A model generated the notes under the pieces. That model was given only the letters and a program-made list of their open reading frames with translations, had not been told where the DNA came from and searched no databases. Shown here piece by piece: positions 1 to 9,430 of a DNA stretch of 35,173 nucleotides. The position numbers and the translations under genes are program-made. Location of the stretch: contig JADIMD010000100.1 of assembly GCA_017695015.1 (NCBI GenBank), positions 1 through 35,173 on the forward strand, given 5' to 3'. How positions within the stretch are numbered: the stretch's first letter is position 1; each line of letters opens with the position of its first letter. Source of the stretch: Candidatus Cryptobacteroides faecigallinarum (GTDB taxonomy: Bacteria; Bacteroidota; Bacteroidia; Bacteroidales; UBA932).

Positions 1-381
1 TTTATCTCTAAACAGGTAAATGACAAGGTAATACAGGGCCACCCCTCCTATCGCCGCCAGCCCGGCATAAACTTCGTGCTCGGTAACGGACGACAAAGAT
101 AATATTAAAATCATTAAGATGAGCAAAGGAATTACATAAGATATCCATACCGCTTTCATACCCATGGATTTCTTGAGCATCACGAGCACCTCATCCCCGA
201 CTTTGTACGAAGCATACGGGTCTGTCGGGACCATGATTATTTTCTGTTTTTCATCTGCCACGCCGCACATGCTCTTCGCATGACAGGCAGCACATGCAGA
301 CTGGGCGACAATCTCGACCGTCGTGAACTCGGGAGTCATCTCCAGTACCGTCCCTGTATGTGAAATCTCATTCTTTGCCAT
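1..381 (-). CDS. rseC: RseC/MucC-family (SoxR-reducing) membrane protein, 3' end cut by window edge
   Basis: The 127 visible codons, read from the ATG at 381-379, run to the window edge without a stop, so the C-terminus is missing. A cysteine cluster sits near the N-terminus (C30, C33, C39 in a CAACHAKSMC string), followed by a beta-type domain and two hydrophobic helices at about residues 77-96 and 103-123. This is the layout of the RseC/MucC family of inner-membrane proteins. In Bacteroidota this gene commonly stands directly upstream of the rnf electron-transport genes, so rnfB is expected just beyond the left edge (inference). It starts 10 bp after the DUF3108 gene and is probably the last gene seen of the long minus-strand operon. 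The family is clear; its biochemical role in this phylum is not established. Confidence 0.85.
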   Translation of the reverse strand, partial: MAKNEISHTGTVLEMTPEFTTVEIVAQSACAACHAKSMCGVADEKQKIIMVPTDPYASYKVGDEVLVMLKKSMGMKAVWISYVIPLLILMILILSLSSVTEHEVYAGLAAIGGVALYYLVIYLFRDK

Positions 382-391
382 AATTCAGATT

Positions 392-1282
392 TTATCTTTT
401 GCTTACTAATGCCGTGAAAGGATGTTTGAGTCCGGAGTATTCAGCGAGCCTGCCTGATGCCGTACCGACAAGGATCGGCGCCTCGAACATCAGGGGAATC
501 CTGTTGTCATCGTCAGAGATCCAGATGATCATGTCCTCTTCTCCTGTGAAGACCTCACCTGCAAGGAGTTTGGCTGCAAACTTTATGGTCTTCACCGTCC
601 CGAGCCCCTTTATCTTCTTAGTCTCCCTTCCGAGCAGGATGAAATACACATTGTATACATCATCATCTATGGCAAAGGTCATCGGATAGCGGACGCCCGG
701 AGCCACCGCATCGAAATCCATGTTACGCGCCATGAAGAAAAGGGCAGGAAGGTCATAGGTACAATGGTCGAGAGGGAGCTGGACATATCTCTGCCCCGAA
801 CTGGAAGTGAAGACATCAGCAGCAATCACCGGCTCGGGCATATCCCACATGTAGTTATATGTGTTCATGGCCCTGTATCTGCCCTCCCGTGTATTTCTTG
901 TGAACTTTAAAGGCACTATGCCGTCAGCAGAAAACCATGCCTGGAAATCTTCCCTCACCTTGAAAAGCAGGTCATACCAGCTGACAGTCTTGCCGTATAC
1001 GGCACAATGGAAGACTTTTTCCCCGTTGATTCTGAGAGTGTCCAGGTCCACAGTTGCGACCCCCACATCGGAATTGATCACTCCCCAGGAATAATGGACA
1101 GTGAACTTCAGATGTTCTCCTGCCTGGTATGCAAGGCTGTCTTCCGCAAGGCTTATTACCGGGACACATCTGCCGCGCATGTCCGCCTCCGAGCTGCCAG
1201 AAGACTGCTTTTCCTGGGCCCGGGCATGTATCCCTTCGAGAAGAAGGGCAGAAAGGAAGAGTATCCTGAAAATTTTCTTCAT
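392..1282 (-). CDS. DUF3108 domain-containing secreted protein
   Basis: A 296-residue protein with an N-terminal signal peptide (positive MKK start, hydrophobic stretch to about residue 20, then an ARAQ cleavage-like site). The rest is a beta-rich domain matching the DUF3108 family, with an AGEHLKFTVHYSWG-like opening and conserved YDLPALFFMAR and IPLMFEAPI segments. DUF3108 proteins are common in Bacteroidota; their function is not defined, though an envelope or periplasmic location is expected from the signal peptide. It begins 18 bp after the dnaB stop and ends 10 bp before rseC, so it is almost certainly co-transcribed with both. No lipobox cysteine is present, so it is predicted to be soluble in the periplasm rather than lipid-anchored. 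Confidence 0.85.
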   Translation of the reverse strand: MKKIFRILFLSALLLEGIHARAQEKQSSGSSEADMRGRCVPVISLAEDSLAYQAGEHLKFTVHYSWGVINSDVGVATVDLDTLRINGEKVFHCAVYGKTVSWYDLLFKVREDFQAWFSADGIVPLKFTRNTREGRYRAMNTYNYMWDMPEPVIAADVFTSSSGQRYVQLPLDHCTYDLPALFFMARNMDFDAVAPGVRYPMTFAIDDDVYNVYFILLGRETKKIKGLGTVKTIKFAAKLLAGEVFTGEEDMIIWISDDDNRIPLMFEAPILVGTASGRLAEYSGLKHPFTALVSKR

Positions 1283-1300
1283 TGTCCTGCCAAACGAAAA

Positions 1301-2830
1301 TCAGACGAAATCAGGGTTAGGACCGAAATCGGAGCTGTCTGACGGAAAATCGGATGCTCCTCCTGCCATATCGGAAACAGGGACATAGGAACGGCTGCCG
1401 GATTCAAAGGATGAACTTTGTGCAATAAGGGAATTCTCCATGTCCACAAAGCGGACTTCAGACTTGCGGAACATCAGGTCTATGTCTGCAATTTCACCGT
1501 TCCTGTGCTTCGCAATGATGAGCTGGGTCTTTCCGGCATCATCTGGATTCTCGGAAAGGGCCTGGTAGTCAGCCCTGTGTATAAACAGGACCATATCTGC
1601 ATCCTGCTCGATGGATCCCGACTCTCGCAGGTCGCTCAGCAAAGGACGGCCGTTGGACCCCTGCCTGTTTACGGCAGTTCGGTTCAGCTGTGAAAGCGCT
1701 ATGATAGGCACATTGAGTTCCTTTGCCGTAGCCTTTAGTGTCCTTGAAATTGCCGCGACTTCCTGTTCCCTGAGTCCGCGAAGTTCGGCCGGGCCCTGCA
1801 TAAGCTGAAGATAATCGACTATTATCAGCCTTATGCCCTTCTGGTTCACAAGCCTCTTTGCCTTGGAACGGAATTCCATGACCGGAAGACCCGGAGTGTC
1901 GTCGATATAAAGAGGGGCTTTGGACAGGTTCTTCAGTTTCTGCTCCAGCTGCACCCATTCATACGGCTCAAGTTTGACACCACCCTTTATCTTGTCTGCC
2001 TCAAGACCGGTCTCAGACACCATCATTCGCTTTACGAGCTGGATTGCAGGCATCTCAAGAGAGAAAAAGGCAACTGGCATATGGTGATCCACTGCCGCAT
2101 TTCTCGCCACATTCAGCACAAATGCGGTCTTACCCACAGAAGGCCTCGCCGCAAGTATTATCAGGTCTGACGGCTGCCATCCGAAAGTTATCTTGTCAAG
2201 TGACGGGAATCCTGAAGGGACACCGCTCAGGCCTGTCGACTCCTGGAGTCTTTCGATATCGGATATCGCAAGAGTGATCACAGAGCCTATCTCCTGCACA
2301 TCCTTCTTCACATTGTTCTGAATGGCACCGAATATCTTGGTCTGTGCCATGTCGATCAGCGTGTCCACATTGATGCTCTCGTCATAGGCATCTTTGAGGA
2401 TCGTGTATGAAGCAGTAATCAGATCCCTCTGGATGCACTTCTGCTTCAATATTTTGATATAGAATTCGATATGTGCCGCTGCTCCTATCTTCTGGGAAAG
2501 CTGCGCAAGCACGACCGGTCCTCCGACCGCATCAAGATTGCCATCAGCCCTGAGCTGCTGGGACACGGTAAGAGGGTCGATGGACACATGGGAATTGACC
2601 AGATGGAGCATGGCTTCGAATATCATCCTGTGCTTCTCGCTGAAGAAACACCCTGATGTCAGCTCCTCCATCGCGTCATCCACGCAGTTCGGCTCCACCA
2701 GGAGCGCCCCGAGGACAGCCTCTTCAACATCAAGAGCTTGAGGCGGTCTGTTGCCCATCTCAAGCCCTAATGTATCCAGATTGACAGTTTGAGACCGTCT
2801 TCTCCTTTTCCCGTCAGATGATGCCGGCAT
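1301..2830 (-). CDS. dnaB: Replicative DNA helicase DnaB
   Basis: A 509-residue RecA-fold hexameric helicase that unwinds DNA ahead of the replisome. The N-terminal primase-interacting domain occupies about residues 30-130 and a linker leads to the ATPase domain. The Walker A motif AARPSVGKTA is at about 227-236 and the Walker B segment LIIVDYLQLM at about 335-344. The DLRESGSIEQDADMV segment and the GEIADIDLMF strand near the end are typical DnaB core motifs. Length is normal and no intein is present. The start ATG lies 1 bp beyond the stop of the zinc-ribbon gene, indicating translational coupling. The C-terminal tail is serine- and aspartate-rich, as in many Bacteroidota DnaB proteins. Confidence 0.97.
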   Translation of the reverse strand: MPASSDGKRRRRSQTVNLDTLGLEMGNRPPQALDVEEAVLGALLVEPNCVDDAMEELTSGCFFSEKHRMIFEAMLHLVNSHVSIDPLTVSQQLRADGNLDAVGGPVVLAQLSQKIGAAAHIEFYIKILKQKCIQRDLITASYTILKDAYDESINVDTLIDMAQTKIFGAIQNNVKKDVQEIGSVITLAISDIERLQESTGLSGVPSGFPSLDKITFGWQPSDLIILAARPSVGKTAFVLNVARNAAVDHHMPVAFFSLEMPAIQLVKRMMVSETGLEADKIKGGVKLEPYEWVQLEQKLKNLSKAPLYIDDTPGLPVMEFRSKAKRLVNQKGIRLIIVDYLQLMQGPAELRGLREQEVAAISRTLKATAKELNVPIIALSQLNRTAVNRQGSNGRPLLSDLRESGSIEQDADMVLFIHRADYQALSENPDDAGKTQLIIAKHRNGEIADIDLMFRKSEVRFVDMENSLIAQSSSFESGSRSYVPVSDMAGGASDFPSDSSDFGPNPDFV

Positions 2831-2831
2831 A

Positions 2832-3641
2832 TTATTCGAAATCAGGATTTACCAGTATCCTGCCGCAATATTCGCAGATGATCATCTTCCTGTTGGATGC
2901 GATGTCGATAAGCCTCTGCGGAGATATGGTGCTGAAACATCCACCGCATGCATTGCCATTGAACACAGACACCACTGCAAGGTGGTTGTTACTGCTGTTC
3001 CTGATATGGTTGTATGCGCTCATTGTCCTTTCGTCGATCTTCGCCGCACACTCATCCCTCTGGGCACGGAGCTTCTCCTCTTCCTTGGAAGTGGACTCTA
3101 CGATTGTAGCAAGCTCCTGCTTCTTTGCCTTCAGGTCATCATTCCTTACGGCAAGCTTCTCCTTGATCGCCTCTATATCGGATTTCTTTGCGGAAATGAG
3201 TTCCTTGGTCTCGCCGATATTCTTTTCCGCTATCTGCCTGAGCAGGTCCAGATTCTCGATTTCCTTGGTGAGAGAATCGTATTCCCTGCTGTTAGCCACA
3301 TGATTCACCTGAGCCATGTACTTTTCGATTGAAGCGTCATATTCCACAATCTGGTTCTTGTATTCAGCGATTTTCTTGGTAGACTCTTCTATCTGCGTGT
3401 TGATGCCCGATATCTTGGCTTTCATGTCGGCAATCTCGTTCTCGAGATTCTCCACTTCAATCGGGAGCTCCCCCCTGAGCTGAAGTATCTTGTCAATCTC
3501 AGTATCAATGAGCTGAAGCGAATACAGGGTTTTCAGCTTTTCCTCTACGCTGAGATCCGAATCCGCGAAATTCTTCTGGATTGAAACGAAGGTCTCCCTC
3601 TGGTCAATAGGAGTTTCTATTTTCTTTGTCTTTTTAGCCAT
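2832..3641 (-). CDS. Coiled-coil protein with C-terminal C4 zinc ribbon (CT398-like)
   Basis: A 269-residue protein. About residues 30-210 are a long charged heptad-rich coiled coil (many E, K, I and L repeats with almost no Gly or Pro). The C-terminus holds a C4 zinc ribbon with CxxC pairs at C232/C235 and C256/C259. This is the architecture of the PF02591 (zf-RING_7) / CT398 family, known from Chlamydia and widespread in bacteria; a nucleic-acid-related or transcription-associated role has been suggested but is not settled. It lies directly between the nif3-like gene (5 bp away) and dnaB (1 bp away), an arrangement often seen in Bacteroidales. Confidence is high for the family and low for function. 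Confidence 0.85.
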   Translation of the reverse strand: MAKKTKKIETPIDQRETFVSIQKNFADSDLSVEEKLKTLYSLQLIDTEIDKILQLRGELPIEVENLENEIADMKAKISGINTQIEESTKKIAEYKNQIVEYDASIEKYMAQVNHVANSREYDSLTKEIENLDLLRQIAEKNIGETKELISAKKSDIEAIKEKLAVRNDDLKAKKQELATIVESTSKEEEKLRAQRDECAAKIDERTMSAYNHIRNSSNNHLAVVSVFNGNACGGCFSTISPQRLIDIASNRKMIICEYCGRILVNPDFE

Positions 3642-3646
3642 ATCGC

Positions 3647-4423
3647 TTAAAAATAATATACAGGGTTACTATACAAATTCTCCGTAATGCGGACTGCAAA
3701 GGTAGGAAAATTTTTCCGTATCAATGAAAATAAAATTTGAACTATGTCCAATTCACTTTCATAATGACCTATATCCATGAGCATGAAGCCTTCAGGAGTG
3801 AAGAAATGATGGTAGGATATGTCTCCCGAAATATACAGCTGGGCTCCCGAAGATATGGCCTTGTCCACCAGCGAACCTCCTGCCCCTCCGCACAGCGCGA
3901 CCTTCTCTATCTTACGGTCAAGCGGACGGGAACACCGCAGTCCCTTGAGGGCGAAACGGTCTTTTACGACCGATATCATAGTCTCCGGGTCAAGCGGTTG
4001 CGGAAGATAGCCTGTCACACCAAGCCCGACACCATCCCCCTCGGAATCAAGGACTTCAATGTTTTCAAGCCCGAGCTTCCGGGCCATCGCCCAGCTTACG
4101 CCTCCCGTCACCTTGTCAGCAGAAGTATGCGCAGCATATACGGAAATCCCCGCCCGCACCGCCTTCATCACCGCCAGTCCGACCGGATCATCAGGGGAAA
4201 TCTTCTTCAGACCCGAAAAGATAAGCGGATGATGGGTGACAATCATGTCTGCACCGCACGTCACAGCCTCATCCACAAGTTCCGGAGAACAGTCAAGCCC
4301 GAGAAGCACGGAAGACACTTCATTGTCGGCAGAACCTATGCACAATCCGCTGTTGTCCCACTTCTCCTGAACGGACAATGGGGCGAAATCTTCAATCACT
4401 TTTATGACATCAGCGACTTTCAT
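3647..4423 (-). CDS. Nif3-like dinuclear metal center protein (DUF34)
   Basis: A 258-residue protein of the Nif3 / GTP cyclohydrolase I type 2-like family. Metal-ligand segments are visible: MIVTHHPLIF (HH pair), AAHTSADK and, near the C-terminus, ISYHHFF and DIGHYESE. The ATG at 4423, giving MKVADVIKVIEDFAPL, is preferred over an in-frame ATG at 4447, because the family begins at this point and the upstream extension would overlap the MerR gene. At about 258 residues it is the short form, lacking the inserted central domain that many Bacteroidota and Firmicutes homologues carry. Family members bind two metal ions and have been linked to cofactor repair or hydrolase functions; the substrate here is unknown. 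Confidence 0.88.
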   Translation of the reverse strand: MKVADVIKVIEDFAPLSVQEKWDNSGLCIGSADNEVSSVLLGLDCSPELVDEAVTCGADMIVTHHPLIFSGLKKISPDDPVGLAVMKAVRAGISVYAAHTSADKVTGGVSWAMARKLGLENIEVLDSEGDGVGLGVTGYLPQPLDPETMISVVKDRFALKGLRCSRPLDRKIEKVALCGGAGGSLVDKAISSGAQLYISGDISYHHFFTPEGFMLMDIGHYESELDIVQILFSLIRKNFPTFAVRITENLYSNPVYYF

Positions 4424-4443
4424 ATATAATATAAGGTATATGA

Positions 4444-4761
4444 TCACAAAGTCCGGCGGATTTCTTCAAGCTGGGAACGCATCCTTTTCAGACATTCAAC
4501 CACCTTGACCGTATTGTCCACCTTGGCGGTCTCGTTCTGCAGCCTCTTGGCAGCCCCCTCCAGAGTCATTCCGCATTCCCTTACAAGGAAATGTATCCTC
4601 TTGAGCATCTCTATATCCTCCGCAGTATACATCCTGTTACCCTTGGCATTGCGTCTCGGATGGAGGAACTTGGGGAACGAATCCGACCAGAAACGGACCA
4701 GCGAGACATTCTCCCCGAGAATATCCGCAGCCTCTCCAATACTGTAATACAATTTATCCAT
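4444..4761 (-). CDS. MerR-family transcriptional regulator
   Basis: A 105-residue protein with an N-terminal winged-helix MerR DNA-binding domain: YYSIGEAADILGENVSLVRFW for helices 1-2 and the wing, RRNAKGNRMYTAEDIEML for the second half. A short coiled-coil dimerisation helix follows at the C-terminus. There is no effector-binding domain and no cysteine pattern, so no metal or redox signal can be inferred. This compact MerR type is conserved in Bacteroidales next to an M23 peptidase gene, matching this locus, where it starts 7 bp after the peptidase stop and is followed 20 bp later by the Nif3-like gene. Its target is unknown. Confidence 0.88.
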   Translation of the reverse strand: MDKLYYSIGEAADILGENVSLVRFWSDSFPKFLHPRRNAKGNRMYTAEDIEMLKRIHFLVRECGMTLEGAAKRLQNETAKVDNTVKVVECLKRMRSQLEEIRRTL

Positions 4762-4768
4762 GGTATAA

Positions 4769-5716
4769 TCAATCCATCGACTGTCCAGTCGTCACAGACA
4801 TGATGAGGATGTCCGCATAGGCATACGGGTCCACCTCCCCGAAGAAATAATTGACGGGATCCAGCAGCTCGCCGTCCTTCTCTATCTCATAGTGAAGATG
4901 CGGAGCTATGGTCATTCCGGAAGTCCCCACCTCGCCGACCACAGTATGCTCGTCCACCTTCCTCCCCCTTGCCACGGAAATCTTGTCGAGATGGGCATAT
5001 CTGGTCACATAGCCGCCCTCGTGGGTTATCTCCACCACATTGCCGAGCCCTCTTCCGGAACGCTTCACCGCAGTGACCAGCCCTTTGCCGGAAGCATATA
5101 CGGGAGTGCCTGTCTGCGCAATCATGTCAAGCCCGTGATGCTCGACATTGACCTTGTAGAAAGGATTGATTTTCGCCCCGACGCTTGCACCGGTCTGGGC
5201 ATAGCTGAATCCTTTCAGAGGGAAATGCATAGGAGGCATCACAAAATCATCCTCCGTACACTTCTCCAGTATTCTGCTGAAATTGTACTCCACATCACGG
5301 ACACAGGCGTCAAGGAGGTCAAGCCTGTCTTTCGTATAAGCGACAATATCCGCATCTTTCAGAGTATCTTCACCTGCAAGAAAATCCACCGAAGACAGTC
5401 TTTCCACATTAGGCGCCCGTGTATGGAACACGGTCTTGTAGATTTCATCGTCACGCATCTGGAGCCCTGCCACCACATCGGAAAGCAGCCTGTCCTTCTT
5501 CTCCATCTCAGGATAGATTTTCTCGTACATCCTGTTTTCCTGCCTGAGCCTCCTCTCGGTGTCAGTGCTGAACAGCAGGGAAAAAATACCGTAATACAGA
5601 CCGGCAAGCGCCAAAGACACGAGAAGATACTTCAATCCTTTCAGAAGCATCCCCTTTACGGTCCTGTCCTTACGGAAACGGACCTGCTTGTCGTCATAGA
5701 TATATTTCGGTGACAT
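4769..5716 (-). CDS. M23 (LytM-type) membrane-anchored peptidase, copy 1
   Basis: A 315-residue protein with a basic cytoplasmic N-terminus, one membrane segment at about residues 28-48, a coiled-coil-like region (about 50-150) and a C-terminal M23 / LytM domain. The zinc-site motifs are intact: HxxxD as H193 and D197 in EHHGLDM, and HxH as H273 and H275 in APHLHYEIE, so an active endopeptidase cleaving peptidoglycan cross-links is plausible. It follows its paralogue by 11 bp. Both share the phrase LQMRDDEIY / LQMRDDDIY before the catalytic domain, showing a duplication. Start ATG 5716 gives MSPKYIYDDK, which resembles the MPKYRKYIFN start of the neighbour. Confidence 0.9.
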   Translation of the reverse strand: MSPKYIYDDKQVRFRKDRTVKGMLLKGLKYLLVSLALAGLYYGIFSLLFSTDTERRLRQENRMYEKIYPEMEKKDRLLSDVVAGLQMRDDEIYKTVFHTRAPNVERLSSVDFLAGEDTLKDADIVAYTKDRLDLLDACVRDVEYNFSRILEKCTEDDFVMPPMHFPLKGFSYAQTGASVGAKINPFYKVNVEHHGLDMIAQTGTPVYASGKGLVTAVKRSGRGLGNVVEITHEGGYVTRYAHLDKISVARGRKVDEHTVVGEVGTSGMTIAPHLHYEIEKDGELLDPVNYFFGEVDPYAYADILIMSVTTGQSMD

Positions 5717-5727
5717 AGGACAGTCTC

Positions 5728-6720
5728 CTATACGCCAGGGCGGACAATTCCGGAGTCCTCCTCTACCTTACGGACCATTGAAGCATACTCGGCTGCAGGA
5801 ATATCGAGGTCCAGATAATTTATCGGATTGACCGGACGCCCCATATAGATAACTTCATAATGGAGATGAGGTCCGGAAGACTTGCCCGTATTCCCTGTCC
5901 TTCCCAGGAAATCGCCGCGCTTCACGACAGTCCCCTCCTCCACATCTATGGAGCTGAGATGGGCATATCTGGTCTTGTATCCGAAACCATGGTCCACAAT
6001 GATATTGTTGCCATAGCCGATTCTGCTGCGTCTTACCTTCTCCACAACCCCGTCTCCAGTAGAATACACGGGATTGCCTATGGCTATCGCGAAATCAAGC
6101 CCCTGATGCCTGGCTCTCTTACCTGATATCGGGTCCTTCCTGACACCGAAGCTGCTTGAAAGACGGTACTGTGACTTGTCAGGTACGATAGGAGAAATCT
6201 TGGGAATCCGTGATACCATCTCCCCTGACTTCTTCGCCATCACCTCCACATCGTCAAAAGACTTGCTCTGCACATAGGATTTCTTGGTCAGCACATCCAT
6301 CCGGATGACCGTACCCCTGATGCGTCCGTCCACATCCGCCCCGTCGAGGTAGGAATATCTGTTGACACCTCCGAAGCCGGCATTCCTGACTTCACGGGCT
6401 ATGGTGTCCATCCCGAAAAGGGACCTGTAGATATCATCATCCCTCATCTGGAGAGTGGCAAGAGCATTGTCGTATTCCTCAAGATGGCTGTCGATTATGT
6501 CCATTTTGGCGCTCCATCCGTCATTTATGGACCTGAGCCTTGCAGTCTTGGGAAGGTCGTTGCCAAGGACGGAAGTATATATCCACCCGTACAGCACGGT
6601 CATGGCTACGCTTGCAATAAAAAGGCACGAATATTTGACTATCCGTGACCTTTTAGACTTTATCTGCTCCTCATACGAGAGGGTTTTCTGATTAAAAATG
6701 TATTTTCTATATTTCGGCAT
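5728..6720 (-). CDS. M23 (LytM-type) membrane-anchored peptidase, copy 2
   Basis: The true start is taken as the ATG at 6720 (MPKYRKYIFN), giving 330 residues. A longer in-frame reading up to 7074 would run into alaS and is not credible. One membrane helix lies at about residues 29-51, followed by a coiled-coil stretch and an M23 domain with zinc motifs H205/D209 (RHQGLDFA) and H285/H287 (PHLHYEV). It probably acts on peptidoglycan in the periplasm, tethered to the inner membrane, or scaffolds a cell-wall or envelope complex. It is the first gene of the long minus-strand run; a TATATTTG box on the minus strand lies only 5 bp upstream of the ATG. The divergent gene is alaS. Confidence 0.92.
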   Translation of the reverse strand: MPKYRKYIFNQKTLSYEEQIKSKRSRIVKYSCLFIASVAMTVLYGWIYTSVLGNDLPKTARLRSINDGWSAKMDIIDSHLEEYDNALATLQMRDDDIYRSLFGMDTIAREVRNAGFGGVNRYSYLDGADVDGRIRGTVIRMDVLTKKSYVQSKSFDDVEVMAKKSGEMVSRIPKISPIVPDKSQYRLSSSFGVRKDPISGKRARHQGLDFAIAIGNPVYSTGDGVVEKVRRSRIGYGNNIIVDHGFGYKTRYAHLSSIDVEEGTVVKRGDFLGRTGNTGKSSGPHLHYEVIYMGRPVNPINYLDLDIPAAEYASMVRKVEEDSGIVRPGV

Positions 6721-6725
6721 GGCTG

Positions 6726-6733
6726 CAAATATA
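6726..6733 (-). promoter_or_regulatory. Bacteroidota -7 box (TATATTTG) for the M23 operon
   Basis: On the minus strand the sequence reads TATATTTG, a perfect TAnnTTTG match. The transcription start would fall about 5-8 nt downstream, which is at or next to the start codon at 6720, suggesting a leaderless or near-leaderless transcript. No convincing -33 TTTG is seen at the right spacing, so this rests on one element. Confidence 0.5.
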
Positions 6734-6754
6734 GTCTTTTTCTGGAAAATTTTA

Positions 6755-6762
6755 TAATTTTG
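6755..6762 (+). promoter_or_regulatory. Bacteroidota -7 box (TAATTTTG) for alaS
   Basis: TAATTTTG matches TAnnTTTG and lies 31 bp before the alaS ATG in the AT-rich divergent interval 6721-6793. No good -33 TTTG is seen about 20 bp upstream. Confidence 0.45.
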
Positions 6763-6793
6763 CGCGATATTTTGCTTATAATTAAGGTTTGAG

Positions 6794-9421
6794 ATGACAT
6801 CTAAAGAGATCAGAAAGACATTCCTGGACTTTTTTGCGTCCAAAGGACACACGATAGTTCCGTCAGCGCCGATGGTTGTGAAGAACGACCCGACACTGAT
6901 GTTCACCAACGCCGGAATGAACCAGTTCAAAGACTGGTTTCTCGGCAACAGCACGCCTAAGTACAAAAGAGTGACTGACAGCCAGAAGTGCTTGAGGGTA
7001 AGCGGAAAGCACAATGACCTGGAGGAAGTGGGGCACGATTCGTACCACCACACGATGTTCGAGATGCTCGGCAACTGGAGCTTTGGGGACTATTTCAAGG
7101 CTGAAGCTATCGACTGGGCATGGGAACTCCTTACAGAGGTGTACGGAATCGACAAGGAGAGGCTGTATGTGACTGTGTTCAAAGGAGATGCGAGCGACAA
7201 GACAGAGCTGGACAGCGAAGCACGCGAGCAATGGAAAAAACATCTTCCGGAAGACAGGATACTGCTCGGGAACAGGCATGACAACTTCTGGGAAATGGGA
7301 GATACCGGTCCTTGCGGTCCGTGCAGCGAGATACATATCGACCTTCGCTCCGACAAGGAGAGGGCCGCTGTTCCGGGGCGTGAACTGGTGAATATGGGGA
7401 ATCCGCTCGTGATAGAAATCTGGAATCTTGTGTTCATGCAGTTCAACCGCAAGGCAAACGGGGAACTCGAACCGCTTCCTAACAAGAATGTGGACACAGG
7501 AATGGGATTCGAGAGACTCTGCATGGTGCTCCAGGGCAAGACCAGCAACTATGACACCGATGTCTTCACCGGGATGATCCGCAAGATAGAGGAGCTCTCA
7601 GGGCACAAATACGGGGAAAACGAAAAGACAGATGTCGCAATGCGCGTCATCGCAGACCATATCAGGGCTATCAGCTTCTCGATTGCCGACGGGCAACTGC
7701 CATCGAATGTGAAAGCCGGATATGTCATAAGGAGGATACTCCGCAGGGCTGTCCGCTATGGTTACACATTCCTCGGATTCAGCGAGCCTTTCCTCTGCAG
7801 ATTATTGGGGCAGCTTGTCGATGACATGGGAGAATTCTATCCTGAGATAGCACGCCAGCAGGAACTTGTGGAAAAGGTCATCAGAGAAGAAGAACTTGCC
7901 TTCCTCCGTACCCTCGACAGGGGTATCAGGCTGATGGACAACATTATGGAAAAGTCCAAAGACAGCAAGGTCATCAGCGGGGAAGACGCTTTCGTGCTCT
8001 ACGACACATTCGGGTTCCCTATCGACCTCAGCGAGCTGATCGCTTCGGAAAACGGATATGCCATAGACCTCGAAGGTTTCGAGAAAGAACTGCAGAAGCA
8101 GAAAGACAGGGCCCGCAACGCAACTGCGATAGAATCAGGAGACTGGGTTGAATTCCATCACTGCGAAAATGTGGAGTTTGTCGGTTACGACTTCACTCGG
8201 ATAGAGGACGCCACCCTGACCCGCCACCGCACTGTAAAAGCAAAGAACAAGACAATGTACCAGCTTGTATTCGACCGCACCCCTTTCTATGCTGAAATGG
8301 GAGGAGAGGTCGGAGACACAGGCTGCATCATCTCTGCCGACGGAGAACGGATCTCCATCCTCAACACAATAAAGGAGAACAACCTGACCATCCACATCGC
8401 GGAGCGCATACCTGCGGACTGCAGCGGCCCGTTCACCCTTGAAGTGGATGCCGCAAGGAGGAAGCTGATATCATCGAACCATACTTCCACCCACCTTCTG
8501 CACAAGGCCCTCAGGGAGATTCTCGGGACGCATGTGGAGCAGAAAGGATCTTTCGTCACCGACTCGTATTTCCGCTTCGACTTCTCCCATTTCGAGAAAC
8601 TCTCGGATGAGCAGATAGATCTGGTGGAAAACAGGGTGAATGAACTGATAAGGGAGAATTCTCCTCTGGAGGAAAACCGTGCCGCCACCATGGAAGAGGC
8701 CCAGAAGATGGGTGCAATGGCACTTTTCGGAGAAAAATACGGAGACAGGGTGCGTATCGTGAAATTCGGTGACTCTGTGGAACTTTGCGGAGGTTGTCAT
8801 GCAGCAGCCACGGGACAGATAGGCTTCTTCAAGATTGTCGGAGAATCTGCAATTGCCGCAGGTGTCAGAAGAATCGAGGCTGTTACAGGTCCATATGCCG
8901 AGAAAGTCGTGGACGCCATGGAAAACTCCTTCAGGGCAGCCAAGGCACTGTTCAACAATGCGCCTGACCTTGCAGGGGCAATAAGCAAACTCATCGAGGA
9001 GAACGAGCATTTCAAGAAAGAGGTGGAGGCTGTTGCCAAGGAGAAGAGCGCCGCTTTCAAGAAGGCCATCGTCGAAATGAGCAAACCGGTCAACGGCATC
9101 AACTTAGTGGTCATCAGCCCTGAAAAGTCTGTCCAGATCAATCCTGACATCGCAAAAAGGGCATGCCAGATGCTCCAGAAAGAGGCCGAGAACCTGGTTG
9201 TTGCTTCTGCATCGGAAGTCGGAGGCAAGCCTCAACTCATGCTCATGTATTCCGAAGACCTTGTCAAGAAAGGGAAGAACGCAGGAGCCGATGTGAAGGA
9301 AGCTGCCAGACTCATCATGGGAGGAGGCGGAGGACAGCCGGGATTCGCGACAGCCGGAGGCAAGAATCTTGCAGGGCTGGGCGAGGCGCTGGACAAGATG
9401 ATCGAGCTTGCCACAAGATAA
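6794..9421 (+). CDS. alaS: Alanyl-tRNA synthetase
   Basis: An 875-residue class II synthetase that charges tRNA-Ala and edits mis-charged Ser and Gly. The aminoacylation domain fills about residues 1-400 ([14 protein letters not shown] motif 1 region, [13 protein letters not shown], and GAGxxRLxxVLQ-like [14 protein letters not shown]). The editing domain carries the zinc ligands HTSTHLLH and CGGCH, and the C-terminal C-Ala domain ends with the glycine-rich [14 protein letters not shown]. Length and motifs are standard. It is transcribed divergently from the M23 operon, and the fused permease-formyltransferase gene begins 9 bp after its stop, so the two are probably co-transcribed. Confidence 0.98.
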   Translation: MTSKEIRKTFLDFFASKGHTIVPSAPMVVKNDPTLMFTNAGMNQFKDWFLGNSTPKYKRVTDSQKCLRVSGKHNDLEEVGHDSYHHTMFEMLGNWSFGDYFKAEAIDWAWELLTEVYGIDKERLYVTVFKGDASDKTELDSEAREQWKKHLPEDRILLGNRHDNFWEMGDTGPCGPCSEIHIDLRSDKERAAVPGRELVNMGNPLVIEIWNLVFMQFNRKANGELEPLPNKNVDTGMGFERLCMVLQGKTSNYDTDVFTGMIRKIEELSGHKYGENEKTDVAMRVIADHIRAISFSIADGQLPSNVKAGYVIRRILRRAVRYGYTFLGFSEPFLCRLLGQLVDDMGEFYPEIARQQELVEKVIREEELAFLRTLDRGIRLMDNIMEKSKDSKVISGEDAFVLYDTFGFPIDLSELIASENGYAIDLEGFEKELQKQKDRARNATAIESGDWVEFHHCENVEFVGYDFTRIEDATLTRHRTVKAKNKTMYQLVFDRTPFYAEMGGEVGDTGCIISADGERISILNTIKENNLTIHIAERIPADCSGPFTLEVDAARRKLISSNHTSTHLLHKALREILGTHVEQKGSFVTDSYFRFDFSHFEKLSDEQIDLVENRVNELIRENSPLEENRAATMEEAQKMGAMALFGEKYGDRVRIVKFGDSVELCGGCHAAATGQIGFFKIVGESAIAAGVRRIEAVTGPYAEKVVDAMENSFRAAKALFNNAPDLAGAISKLIEENEHFKKEVEAVAKEKSAAFKKAIVEMSKPVNGINLVVISPEKSVQINPDIAKRACQMLQKEAENLVVASASEVGGKPQLMLMYSEDLVKKGKNAGADVKEAARLIMGGGGGQPGFATAGGKNLAGLGEALDKMIELATR

Positions 9422-9430
9422 AAGCCGGGA

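Noticed and set aside
3737..4429. Long plus-strand frame opposite the Nif3-like gene
   Set aside because: It lies wholly antisense to a well-supported gene, shows no family features and has a composition typical of a shadow frame.
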